Below are positions 7,807 through 16,278 of a DNA stretch of 17,168 nt, in pieces. Below the pieces are notes generated by a model that saw only the letters and a list, made by a program, of their open reading frames with translations, ran no database searches and had not been told where the DNA came from. This DNA is from Bremia lactucae (taxonomy: Eukaryota > Oomycota > Peronosporomycetes > Peronosporales > Peronosporaceae). The stretch is taken from positions 1,042,076-1,059,243 of the forward strand of contig NC_090620.1 in assembly GCF_004359215.1 (NCBI RefSeq), written 5' to 3'. Made by a program: the position numbers and the translations under genes. Numbering within the stretch: position 1 is the first letter of the stretch; each line of letters begins with the position of its first letter.

Positions 7807-8733
7807 NNNNNNNNNNNNNNNNNNNNNNNNNNNNNNNNNNNNNNNNNNNNNNNNNNNNNNNNNNNNNNNNNNNNNNNNNNNNNNNNNNNNNNNNNNNNNN
7901 NNNNNNNNNNNNNNNNNNNNNNNNNNNNNNNNNNNNNNNNNNNNNNNNNNNNNNNNNNNNNNNNNNNNNNNNNNNNNNNNNNNNNNNNNNNNNNNNNNNN
8001 NNNNNNNNNNNNNNNNNNNNNNNNNNNNNNNNNNNNNNNNNNNNNNNNNNNNNNNNNNNNNNNNNNNNNNNNNNNNNNNNNNNNNNNNNNNNNNNNNNNN
8101 NNNNNNNNNNNNNNNNNNNNNNNNNNNNNNNNNNNNNNNNNNNNNNNNNNNNNNNNNNNNNNNNNNNNNNNNNNNNNNNNNNNNNNNNNNNNNNNNNNNN
8201 NNNNNNNNNNNNNNNNNNNNNNNNNNNNNNNNNNNNNNNNNNNNNNNNNNNNNNNNNNNNNNNNNNNNNNNNNNNNNNNNNNNNNNNNNNNNNNNNNNNN
8301 NNNNNNNNNNNNNNNNNNNNNNNNNNNNNNNNNNNNNNNNNNNNNNNNNNNNNNNNNNNNNNNNNNNNNNNNNNNNNNNNNNNNNNNNNNNNNNNNNNNN
8401 NNNNNNNNNNNNNNNNNNNNNNNNNNNNNNNNNNNNNNNNNNNNNNNNNNNNNNNNNNNNNNNNNNNNNNNNNNNNNNNNNNNNNNNNNNNNNNNNNNNN
8501 NNNNNNNNNNNNNNNNNNNNNNNNNNNNNNNNNNNNNNNNNNNNNNNNNNNNNNNNNNNNNNNNNNNNNNNNNNNNNNNNNNNNNNNNNNNNNNNNNNNN
8601 NNNNNNNNNNNNNNNNNNNNNNNNNNNNNNNNNNNNNNNNNNNNNNNNNNNNNNNNNNNNNNNNNNNNNNNNNNNNNNNNNNNNNNNNNNNNNNNNNNNN
8701 NNNNNNNNNNNNNNNNNNNNNNNNNNNNNNNNN
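7807..8733. other. Assembly gap (927 N)
   Basis: The run of N carries no information; any frame drawn through it is meaningless. The 90 bases before it (7717-7806) and the 90 after it (8734-8823) are the same sequence with one mismatch, so the gap size and perhaps its existence are doubtful. Confidence 0.98.
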
Positions 8734-9090
8734 ACTAGACTTCAAGATCCCGAGGGATTAATCCCTCGGCAGCCTGTGGATAAATCCCAGGAAGAAACCG
8801 AGACATTAAATGTCTTGGTTAATAACGGTTCAAGAGTAGGCGCTTCTACTCTTGATCTGTATGCGCCTCCGAAGTTAACGTCGGAGATAACTCAATTATT
8901 AACCCTAGAACCTAAGCGGTTCTTGAGAGATCTGCATGGTGGTAAAATCAAGCAGATATGCGTACTCGTCACAGAGGACGAATACGTAACTGATACTCTG
9001 TCAGCGGTATTTTTTGCAAAGAACAAACGAGTTTTCAGCAGCTCTTTGATGAACGACAGTGTCCTCGATATTAAGACTCGGATTGAGAGA
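8734..9090 (+). pseudogene. Linker end and start of RT, plus-strand copy
   Basis: The frame reads PVDKSQEETETLNVLVN, then SRVGASTLDLYAPPKL, ICVLVTEDEYVTDT and SSLMNDSVLDIKTRIER to a stop at 9091. It repeats the end of the pre-gap linker and continues it without a break in meaning. Hairpins are again frequent (8831-8854, arms of 9; 8867-8886, arms of 6). Confidence 0.8.
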
Positions 9091-9835
9091 TGAACTACTC
9101 AATCCTGGGAGTCACTTAATACAAAGCATTTATGTAAGGATTGATTGTATTTAGGGATGTATTTTCTTAATCAGTTCTATGCGAGTTGCCTAAGGATAAA
9201 GGCATCGACATGAGATCGAGCTCAAACCAAGCTCGAAGTACTGTGTCATGAAGCTGTGGTCACTGCCTAGTCCTTGCGATCGATAAATTCTTTATCGATC
9301 GATTAAAAGCCGGCCATTTAAGGGAGTCAACCTCCCCACATAGCTCTCCGACCTTCCGTGTGCGAAAGTCTACAGGAGGGTGGCGGATAGTGCACGCTTT
9401 CAATGAACTGAATGCTGCAACGGTACCGGCTCAAACGCCGATACCTAGAAAAGACGTAATCATAGATGGTATGCCTAAGAGTACGATCTTTTCGTCTATG
9501 GACCTGATGGATGGATTTTCCCGAACACAGCAGTGAGCACTCCCAGCGGGATGCTCTGGGAATGGCTAGTATTGCCGCAGAGGCTTAGTAACGCCCCTGC
9601 AACATTCAACAGATGCGTAACGAATCTGTTAAGACGTGCGAGAATTCGCACCGAGTTATTGTGACGATGTATTCGTCCATAGCCGAGCCATGGACGGAAA
9701 GACGAATGTAGAAGTTCATAAAACTCGCGTTCGTCAGGTTCTTACACTTATCCGAAAGCATAAGTTGTACGCAAATCTCAAGAAGTGTATATTGGCTGCA
9801 AGCGAAATACCACTTCTTGAGTGAATCGTCGGAAA
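9091..9835 (+). pseudogene. Reverse transcriptase, plus-strand copy
   Basis: In order: FFIDRLKAGHLREST-like sequence in the fingers, GGWRIVHAFNELNAATVP, TPIPRKDVIIDG, SSMDLMDGF, a short out-of-frame stretch, AVSTPSGMLWEWLVLPQ, LSNAPATFNRCVTNLLR, a frameshift, REFAPSYCDDVFVHSRAMDG (catalytic YxDD) and KHKLYANLKKCILAASE. The first catalytic Asp and the YCDD pair are present, but stops and frameshifts break the gene. The same breaks occur on the minus strand at 4780-5500. A perfect 11-bp hairpin with a 3-nt loop lies at 9277-9301. Confidence 0.9.
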
Positions 9836-10700
9836 ACACCGCGCGTGCCCTGACCCCGAAAAGATCAAGACATTTACCGACTGGCCTGTTCCAGTCGATG
9901 TGAAAGGGCTTGGAATGTTCCTTGGACTAGCGGCGTACTTGCACAAGTACTCACGCAATTATGCTGAGATGACAGTTTATCTCTCGCGTCTCTTGAAAAA
10001 AGACGAGAAATGGTTATGGAACGCTGATTGTCAGCGTTCCTTTGAATGTATCAAGCAAAGCTTGATGCGATCTCCCGTCTCGGCAATTGCCGATCAAGAC
10101 ATACCATTCCATTCCATGTAGCCTGTGACGCTAGCGATTTCGCAATCAGCTGTGCGTTAAACGCAATTTGTCAGACGGCGCGGAGCACGTCGTCTGTTAT
10201 CAATCGTGTCAGCTATAACCAGCTGAACGCAACTATCCAGTGCATGACGAGGAACTCATTCCCATGAAATACGCACTGACTAAGTTTAGGGTCTATCTGT
10301 TAAATGATAGATCGTTCATTGTATATACGTCCCGTGCGTCGTTTCACACGGCCGTAAACAGCCCACACCTCTCGCAAATAATGCTGAAATCTTTGATTTT
10401 CTTCGCGGAGTGTACCTTCTCTGTCGAATATAAATCAGGACGACTTAACGTCGTCGCTGATGCCCTTTTGCGCCACTCCGAATTTGAGCCGGCTGCGCAA
10501 CTCAACAGTAAGCATAAGGCCGCTGTTGCAACAATAAGTGTTATGTCGTCAACATTACTCGACGACGTTACAAGGGCTTATCAAAAAGACAAGGCTCTGA
10601 AGGGGTTGATAGATTACCTTGAAAGTCCATCCCAACAATCCTTAAAAGGATTGTCGAAATTGTATAGATCTTCAACAGATCGATACACAACACACAATGG
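9836..10700 (+). pseudogene. Connection domain, RNase H and tether, plus-strand copy
   Basis: GLGMFLGLAAYLHKYSRNYA and WLWNADCQRSFECIKQSLM form the connection domain. ACDASDFAISCAL opens RNase H with its first Asp, then the frame is broken before HDEELIPMKYALTKF, VYTSRASFHTAVNSPHL, FFAECTFSVEYKSGRL and NVVADALLRHSEFEP. YTSRAS replaces the usual YTDHAS, so one catalytic Asp is absent, as in the minus-strand copy. An acidic tether (TLLDDVTRAYQKDKALKGL, LYRSSTDRYTTHNG) follows. Homology to pol stops near 10700, and the sequence turns into the antisense ORF of element C. Confidence 0.87.
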
Positions 10701-11030
10701 GGACATTGTGATTTGGAACAAACCCTTTATTAATATAAGGAGGATCTTGATCACGAGCGATCCCGTCGCCGCGATTATCGGTAACGGTTGATGATGTTTC
10801 TCGTGACCGGTTGACAACTTGTGCGCAGGTTGCGACTGATCAACTGGCGAACGAAAAGACACACAGTCCCTTTAAAACGAGCTGGTGACAGCTCGTCCGA
10901 CGATCTCTTTCTGTGAGGAAAGAATAGATCGTCTGGCTCAAGAGAATCAGACTCTTTATGAGACAATAAGACTTTGGCTCGGAGCCATCAGGCTTTGACG
11001 GATGCCCGTGACTGTTCCGGTGTAATCCGG
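10700..11030 (+). pseudogene. Antisense coiled-coil ORF remnant of element C
   Basis: Plus-strand sequence opposite the integrase tail of element C. It includes DDVSRDRLTTCAQVATDQLA and, after frame changes, EERIDRLAQENQTLYETIR (10915-10971), then TLARSHQALTDARD. In the middle piece I4, L7, N11, L14 and I18 follow exact 3-4 heptad spacing with an Asn in a core position, as in leucine zippers. Elements A and B have a coiled coil at the same place relative to integrase. The N-terminal part, polypurine tract and LTR are missing, replaced by the pol fragment to the left. Function is unknown. Confidence 0.5.
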
Positions 11031-11813
11031 AATCGGAAGAAGCCTCATACTGATGGTACGGGCGGAGACGCCCAACAGAAAACGTAAGATGCGTTCGAAT
11101 TCGACGAGGCAGGTGGGTATACGTGGGTGGCGTAGCCCATTCACGAAAAATGTTTTTTTTGCTTTATAGAAACATGCACCAAATTGTTGATGGCAAACTC
11201 TACCATCGACAAGAACTCGCTCCAACTCTAAAGAAAGTGGACGGATCCGCGAAGTATCTGTTCGAGAATACGGTTGGCACGCTCCGTCTGACAATCTGTT
11301 TCAGGATGATCAGAAGCTGACATTTAACTGTGTTCCAAGTGATTTAAACACTATTTGCCAAATTCCGCCTTGAACATAGGGTCTTAACCTGCGACCAGTT
11401 TACGCGAAAACCCATGAAGTCGAAATATCGTGTCAATACGACACGAGCATATCCTTTGGCTGTGATCGAATCCGGGATGGCAGCAAGATGTATCATCTTG
11501 CTGAAACTACCAGCAAAAACAAGAATATTATTATTATTCTGGGTGGTCTTTGGGGAATCCGAAAACGAAGTCCACAGATACGGACTGCCAACATTGTGCC
11601 AGAACAGGCAGAAGTTGCAACAAAGCACGGGGGCTTCACCAGTTGACGAACTCATACTGGGGTGGCCAGGAGAAGTCGCGACCTTTTGTGAGATAGGTCT
11701 TCTCACGTCCGCGATGACCACTCATTGTGCATCGTGGCACTCATACATAATGCGTAAACGCAAATCATTATAGGTGTGGATGACAATGCGATGTGTGTCG
11801 CAAGCAACGGCTG
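11000..11813 (-). pseudogene. Element C integrase remnant
   Basis: Read leftwards from about 11813: zinc-finger and tether sequence homologous to 3740-3900, then ILVFAGSFSKMIHLAAIPDS, GYARVVLTRYFDFMGF, a broken AG-stop-DPMF where the family has S-D-R-D-P-R-F, HPETDCQTERANRILEQIL, FLSMVEFAINNLVH and FFVNGLRHPRIPTCLVEF. Next comes RTHLTFSVGRLRPYHQYEASS, the distal C-terminal block. The SH3-like barrel that lies between these last two in element A is deleted near 11110. The second catalytic Asp is lost. A different LTR-like sequence takes over at about 11814. Confidence 0.85.
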
Positions 11814-12278
11814 TGTAATACAGTATGTTTCCTATGAGATGAAATTAATAAGAATGTACAAAATAATTATCGTTAGTAATTTTGACTAAATTAGTTCCAA
11901 TATTTCCAAATTGGGTAATATTGTTGCAATAAGACATTAGCTCTATAGATTGGTTGATTTAAGGCTAAATCAACCCCGCCAATTGTTATTAGACACGATT
12001 GAGCGGTGAGCAAGGAGGCGTCATTCTTAGTTAAATATCAATATACTACTTTAAAAGTAGGAGAAGATCGTTTTGTAGGAAACTAATTATATAAATACAG
12101 TTTTACTTTTCCCTAATTCTATTCCTTTAAATTAGCTTTGGCAGCTAAAGGCCCTTAGCTACTTAGAAATCTTCCTTTTTATCCTTGTTTCGTGTAGTTT
12201 CGAGGCACCTAACCTTCACTTTAATCAGTGTTAGGTTAAATAGTACTAACCAGTACTAGTGAAAGGTGCCCCGTTACA
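11814..12278. repeat. AT-rich LTR-like sequence (third family)
   Basis: The end is GGTGCCCCGTTACA, the same kind of terminus as the other LTRs. A possible start is TGTAATA at 11814, giving 465 bp, but it coincides with integrase sequence, so the boundary is uncertain. The last part (about 12050-12278) resembles 12300-12542, so two copies of an LTR tail stand in tandem. No coding sequence is seen. Confidence 0.5.
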
Positions 12279-12542
12279 CAAGGAAAGCGCTTTCCTTTCT
12301 TATTTATTAAGAGATTAAAGTAAAAGATCGTCATAAAAGAACTAAATATTCTAATATACTTTTACTTTTTTCTTTATATTAAAGCCTCAGTATCGACCTC
12401 TAATAGCTAAAACTTCTTAGCTACTTGTACTCTTCCTCTGTACGTCAGTGTAAATGAAGTAATCGAAACACCTCACCTTCACTGTAATCAGTGTAGGTTG
12501 ACTAGTACTGTTGTCAGAACTAGCAAAAGGTGCCACATTACA
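12279..12542. repeat. Second, truncated LTR-like copy
   Basis: The run from TTTTACTTTTTTC to TGCCACATTACA parallels the tail of the preceding LTR-like block: a CTTAGCTACTT motif, CACCTCACCTTCACTGTAATC against CACCTAACCTTCACTTTAATC, then CTAGTACTG and AGGTGCC. A perfect 18-bp palindrome AAGGAAAGCGCTTTCCTT (12280-12297) lies at the join. It may be a tandem LTR made by recombination or nested insertion. Confidence 0.5.
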
Positions 12543-12559
12543 GTAATTTAACCATCAAA

Positions 12560-14095
12560 TAAGCCTTTCAGAGGTTCTGCTGTATCTCAATTATTACTTT
12601 TACGAAGTAGCTGCTGAATAAGCGCTGTTTTTTTCTTAGCTTCCGATTGTTTTCTATCTTTGTCCTGCATGTTCTATAAGAACAAGGTACATGTCGTTGC
12701 TGTAACATAAACAGCTAAATATCTTGGAGCCACAATCCCACATCTATGCGTTGAAATTTGGCAGTGACTTGTTGTCATCACCGTCATCATTTTCTTCACA
12801 TTGCTAGCGGAACTGCTCAATAGTTGCATCATGTGTTAGTGGTGCAATGAGCCCTCATTTGCACCAGGGTGCTCCAGCATATTTGATGATGTCCATCGGG
12901 GTTGCGGTACCCAAGACTGGATACCATCATTTGCATCTCGTGTAATGTGGGAAAATGACGGCTCAAACAGGGTCGCAGCCATGGAGAAAGCAATTTTTTA
13001 ATGTTTCTGGGCAGGCAGTAGACGTCCAAGCTTAGATTGCCAGTCGGATTCTCTCCATCACTGTGATTTTCCAGGCTCATCAATGATCTCTTCAAAGCGA
13101 TCAAGATGCTAATAATTGAATCGACGCAGGTATTATGCCTTGAATTTTCGATTCATAGCCAAATCACATGGCTGGAATTTGAGGTTGCGTTTAGTGGGAG
13201 GTAAAGAAGCTTAGTCTTCCTCAACGTGTTTGCTCAGCCAATTGCTCAACTGGAATATGTGCAATGCAGTTGCCTAGGATTAAAAAAACCTTGCGTCCAT
13301 CCATCTGCTGATTACACACCTTTGATGGGAGAGCGAAAATATTAAGCGTCATCCACGCTTTGCTGTAGGCAGGATATTTGCAGCCCAGCATTTCTCGGTT
13401 GGCGTTTTGAAGCAGCGAGGTTGAATGATTCGCCTATCACCCACAGTGGAAGCTTATCGAAAATATCAGCGTTTGCGTAGATAGTTACGGTGATGCATGC
13501 GTTTTTTTGCTCTTTTTATGACCGTGAAGTTGCTTTGTTGCCAGTGGGCTCACAGCTTATAAGCGCCAGAAAATGTTCGTCTTGTCCATGTTGCAAATGC
13601 GTCGAGCTCGTTCGCATTCAAACCCTGAGGGATCCTTAGATGTGCTACTTCAATCGCCTAGATATCGGTCGAACCATTCTCGCCTCGTCGTTTGCGCGAT
13701 CGAATGTTCTGGCGCTGGTTAAACCTTGAAAGCCATTTATTCGAAAGCTGCGGTAAGTTTCTCTCCAGGTAAAGTTCTGAAAAGTTCTTCGTAGTCCTAA
13801 TTTTACTCAGGTCACCTGCACATAAAAAGACTCAAATAGCAGCGAAGTGCGAAGTTGTTAATAGGTCATACCAGATATACTGATGTGCTCTTCCGTTGCT
13901 TCGAATTATGCAGACAGTGCATGATCAAGGTGAGGATATTAGTTCGCGAGATATTTGATGACATGCTGGTTATTGTCTGACCCGGTCCAATTCAAGAGCT
14001 TCGCACCTATTTTAACGTGTTTGAAATTTTTGCGTGCGTAACCTTCAAATTGTGCGTCTCTTCCACCCATTTGACAAAGGTTGGCTAAGAATATT
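12560..14095 (-). pseudogene. pogo/Tigger-like transposase pseudogene
   Basis: Minus-strand blocks, in order: KWLSRFNQRQNIRSR (about 13750-13690), the end of a CENP-B-type helix-turn-helix; ICNMDKTNIFWRL (13600-13561), the first catalytic Asp region; VTIYANADIFDKLPLWVIG; YPAYSKAWMTLNIFALPS; MDGRKVFLILGNCIAH, where the second catalytic Asp of the D-N-C-x-A-H motif is Gly (13272-13274); LPPTKRN and FQPCDLAMNRKFKA with the third Asp (13163-13165); an acidic end near 12780. This order is that of the DDE domain in pogo/Tigger members of the Tc1/mariner superfamily. Many stops and frameshifts make it dead. A possible TA-CAGT start lies at 12539-12544, but I found no matching right inverted repeat. 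Confidence 0.82.
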
Positions 14096-14114
14096 CACGG
14101 CGATGCTAACACAT

Positions 14115-14649
14115 TGTGAAGGCGGGCACGTCGTAATGCGCCCACGCTCTACTTAGACGCACACCCTAGCCCAGCGAGGAAGCGGTTAAACCTGCTTCTC
14201 TTGCGTGCAGTGAGGCAGTTGTGGTGGGCGCGTTAGCGACCTCACCCAACACACTAAGAACTCTGGTTAAGTGTCGTCACGGGAGCGGTAATCCGTCTCC
14301 TCGTGCGCACTTACCAAGAAGGAAGTAGTTTTCAGACTGATTTATATTTAATAGAATTAAATCCAAATACCTATTTTTACCAATTAAAATGTTTTCTCTA
14401 TAGATAACATTTAATATGTATTGCGAGCGTATCTTTATAGATACCTCGCATAACGGATGACGCTGGGCGTCATCCCTCCTAATGTAAATGCACCCATGTG
14501 CATCACATCCACAAGGGTTGGCCACAAATGTGCACCACACCCGAGTGCTGGGTCTAATAACTATTATTTAGTAATTGACCATCCCCTTAAGTACACCAAG
14601 TGTACTTAACAGGGACTGTGTAACGTTAGGGCAACTTTAGCCCGTTACA
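14115..14649 (-). repeat. 3' LTR of element B
   Basis: On the minus strand the block starts TGTAACGGGCTAAAG beside a polypurine tract and probably ends at TTCACA (14115), about 535 bp. It contains a perfect hairpin TTAAGTACAC/GTGTACTTAA with a 3-nt loop (14587-14609) and, on the minus strand, a TATA-like TCTATAAAG near 14430. It is unlike LTR family A apart from the terminal bases. The left boundary is inferred only from TG...CA logic, because the partner LTR is outside the window. Confidence 0.65.
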
Positions 14650-14663
14650 CCATCCCCCCTTTA
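14650..14663 (-). other. Polypurine tract of element B
   Basis: The minus strand reads AAAGGGGGGATGG directly before the LTR start TGTAACGGGC. It is the expected plus-strand primer site and shows that element B is transcribed leftwards. Its position equals that of the tract of element A at 1394-1406. Confidence 0.8.
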
Positions 14664-14778
14664 AGAACGAATTTACATTTTTAAATTCGTCAAAGAGGAA
14701 AGAGGAACTGCGAGCAGCTTTACGCGCCGCTAGCTCACTCGATCACTAGCGCACGTGTTTCCATACACGGCGCCCAAG

Positions 14779-15381
14779 ATGCCACCTAAAAGGGGCCACG
14801 TTGGTGGGTCGTCTGCGAAGACGCCCACTCAACCTCGCACTAAGCGCACGCGCCGCGTTAATTCGCCGGCCGCGTCTAATGCCTTAATCGGAACGCCGAC
14901 AGCCACTGCGGCTGTCGCGTTAATAGGGCTGAAGGATCTATCCCACTTTAACAGTGAGGATGTTGATCCATCGCTCATTGTCGACTACAATGAGTCGACA
15001 CCGTTGCCGTCACCTCATAGTAGTGAGGCGGACAACGAGCTCATTAGGAAGGATGATGGCGCATTATTGCCCATCCAAACTTCTCTCATGGCTTACAACA
15101 TGGAGACAGCATCATTTACGAATGCTGTCCCGTCGTCTGCGCTGGAAAGCGCAGCGACAGGTAATGAGAGCGCTGCCCATAAAGGCGCAGCCGCTTCTCC
15201 GTTGGGTATAACCACAACGCCTTATGCTCAGACCATAATCCATAATGGTTCTGACATAGAGGATTCGGAGCCAAAAGCTCCGCCGACAACACGTGAACGT
15301 GCTCAGTCGGTGTCACAAGCCAGTCGTTTTAGAACGTGGCTATGTGACGGGTGGCATTCCAAAGCTGCTCCCTCCATCTAA
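14779..15381 (+). CDS. Antisense ORF of element B, N-terminal part
   Basis: A 200-residue frame points from the 3' LTR towards pol, antisense to the element. I prefer the ATG at 14779 (MPPKRGHVGGSS) over the in-frame GTG at 14755. The first 35 residues are strongly basic (TQPRTKRTRRVNSP), then the sequence is Ala/Ser/Pro-rich and acidic (DPSLIVDYNESTPLPSPHSS, GSDIEDSEPKAPP), probably disordered. The last two motifs match the antisense frame of element A (1700-1880). No CCHC knuckle, protease or polymerase motif is seen. At its end a shift leads into further coding-like sequence (IPKLLPPSKWPRL, then ARAYFLDPGRVAF) towards the second part. A nuclear or nucleic-acid-binding role is a guess from the basic N-terminus only. 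Confidence 0.6.
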   Translation: MPPKRGHVGGSSAKTPTQPRTKRTRRVNSPAASNALIGTPTATAAVALIGLKDLSHFNSEDVDPSLIVDYNESTPLPSPHSSEADNELIRKDDGALLPIQTSLMAYNMETASFTNAVPSSALESAATGNESAAHKGAAASPLGITTTPYAQTIIHNGSDIEDSEPKAPPTTRERAQSVSQASRFRTWLCDGWHSKAAPSI

Positions 15382-15543
15382 ATGGCCTCGTTTAAACGGA
15401 CCAAGAGCTTCGCTCCTAGAGCGCGCTCTTGTAGACGCATATAATTATTATGGCGTCTTTTAATCCTGGAGGCTCAGGGAAAATCGCTCGGGCGTATTTT
15501 CTCGATCCCGGTCGTGTTGCGTTCAAATGAAACGCCCGATTAA

Positions 15544-16278
15544 TACGAGGCGGAATTTCTGCGCCGCATTCAACCACATTCCGATGTGATGCAACAGCGG
15601 TCGCAGCGAATTAATTTCGCCCGTTTGCGTGTGAAAGAGATTATGGGTGGTACTGTACCCCCTGTTCTTCTCACTACGCTGCTTCTGCTAGTCCATTTGA
15701 GACTAGCGAAGTGGATTCAGCTGGTGCTCCTTTTCATAGGTAGCAACCAAGCCGGGCATCAATACGTAGGGTATCGATCGGTTTTCAAGAGTCAAAACTC
15801 TTCGAGTAACCTTTCCATTGGACGAGGATCTGATACCCTTGCGTCACGGAGCGGTGGGCAAGCAACCTTCCAACAAGGAAGCGTTGATTCCCACCCGCAT
15901 CCATCAGTGCAGGTGGCGCCCGATAGGAGCGGCGATCTCGCCCACCTAATCGCGGCTGCCTTACCTTCGTCCGTTCAGTCTCAGGCGTTAAACGCTGCTG
16001 AACGACGTATTGCGGATCTCGAGAGTCAAGTCTCACGACTGACCTCGGATCTCGTTGATGTCCGAGCGAAGGCTCGTCAGGGTTATGAACGCCTGAAGAC
16101 TCGCTTGGACCTTTTCGAACGGATAATGCTGAGGGATCCGCGTTACTCGCGTGATGTCCCTCGCTCTCCAAGTCCTGTTCGTGGTGGGAGGAATCGGTCT
16201 GATAGCTTTTCGCCTTCACCGCCCCCCTCACCCGAACGACGCTCGACTCACATTCGGCGTCACCATCGGTCTCCTTAG
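15544..16278 (+). CDS. Antisense ORF of element B, coiled-coil part, overlaps integrase
   Basis: The frame is open from 15544 (YEAEFLRRIQPHSDVMQQRS) to the stop at 16276-16278, 244 codons. Counting from the GTG at 15586, residues 137-180 form a clear coiled coil: I142, L145, V149, L152, L156 and V159 keep 3-4 spacing in ERRIADLESQVSRLTSDLVD. A basic Ser/Pro/Arg tail follows (SPSPVRGGRNRSDSF, SPSPPPSPERRS). Residues 24-60 are oddly hydrophobic; an alternative frame there (YAASASPFETSEVDSAGAPF) looks more natural, so an indel pair is possible. It overlaps the minus-strand integrase/chromodomain frame by about 490 nt. Likely the C-terminal half of the protein starting at 14779, split by lesions. 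Confidence 0.55.
   Translation, partial: YEAEFLRRIQPHSDVMQQRSQRINFARLRVKEIMGGTVPPVLLTTLLLLVHLRLAKWIQLVLLFIGSNQAGHQYVGYRSVFKSQNSSSNLSIGRGSDTLASRSGGQATFQQGSVDSHPHPSVQVAPDRSGDLAHLIAAALPSSVQSQALNAAERRIADLESQVSRLTSDLVDVRAKARQGYERLKTRLDLFERIMLRDPRYSRDVPRSPSPVRGGRNRSDSFSPSPPPSPERRSTHIRRHHRSP

Larger units (their letters stand above)
8734..10260 (+). repeat. Right arm of the large inverted duplication
   Basis: This block is near-identical, in opposite orientation, to 4380-5880. Shared lesions include the stop after SEIPLLE, the frameshift before the YCDD block and the short broken stretch after DLMDGF. Identity falls off after about 10260: the downstream RNase H still matches but is clearly diverged. 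Confidence 0.9.

Noticed and set aside
7759..9093. Long open frames of more than 300 codons through the N run
   Set aside because: They are open only because N codons cannot be stops; only the flanking linker and RT sequence is real.
14277..14540. 87-codon minus-strand frame inside the LTR of element B
   Set aside because: It lies fully within LTR sequence, lacks recognisable motifs and is likely chance.
14779..15381. Plus-strand ORF as an ordinary gag after a 5' LTR
   Set aside because: The LTR is followed by a minus-strand polypurine tract and no tRNA primer site, pol is on the other strand in two elements, and no CCHC knuckle is seen. An inverted gag cannot be fully excluded.
15586..15770. 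Hydrophobic stretch (PPVLLTTLLLLVHLRL) as a membrane segment
   Set aside because: It probably results from reading a polar Ser/Ala-rich stretch in a shifted frame; the neighbouring frame is more protein-like.
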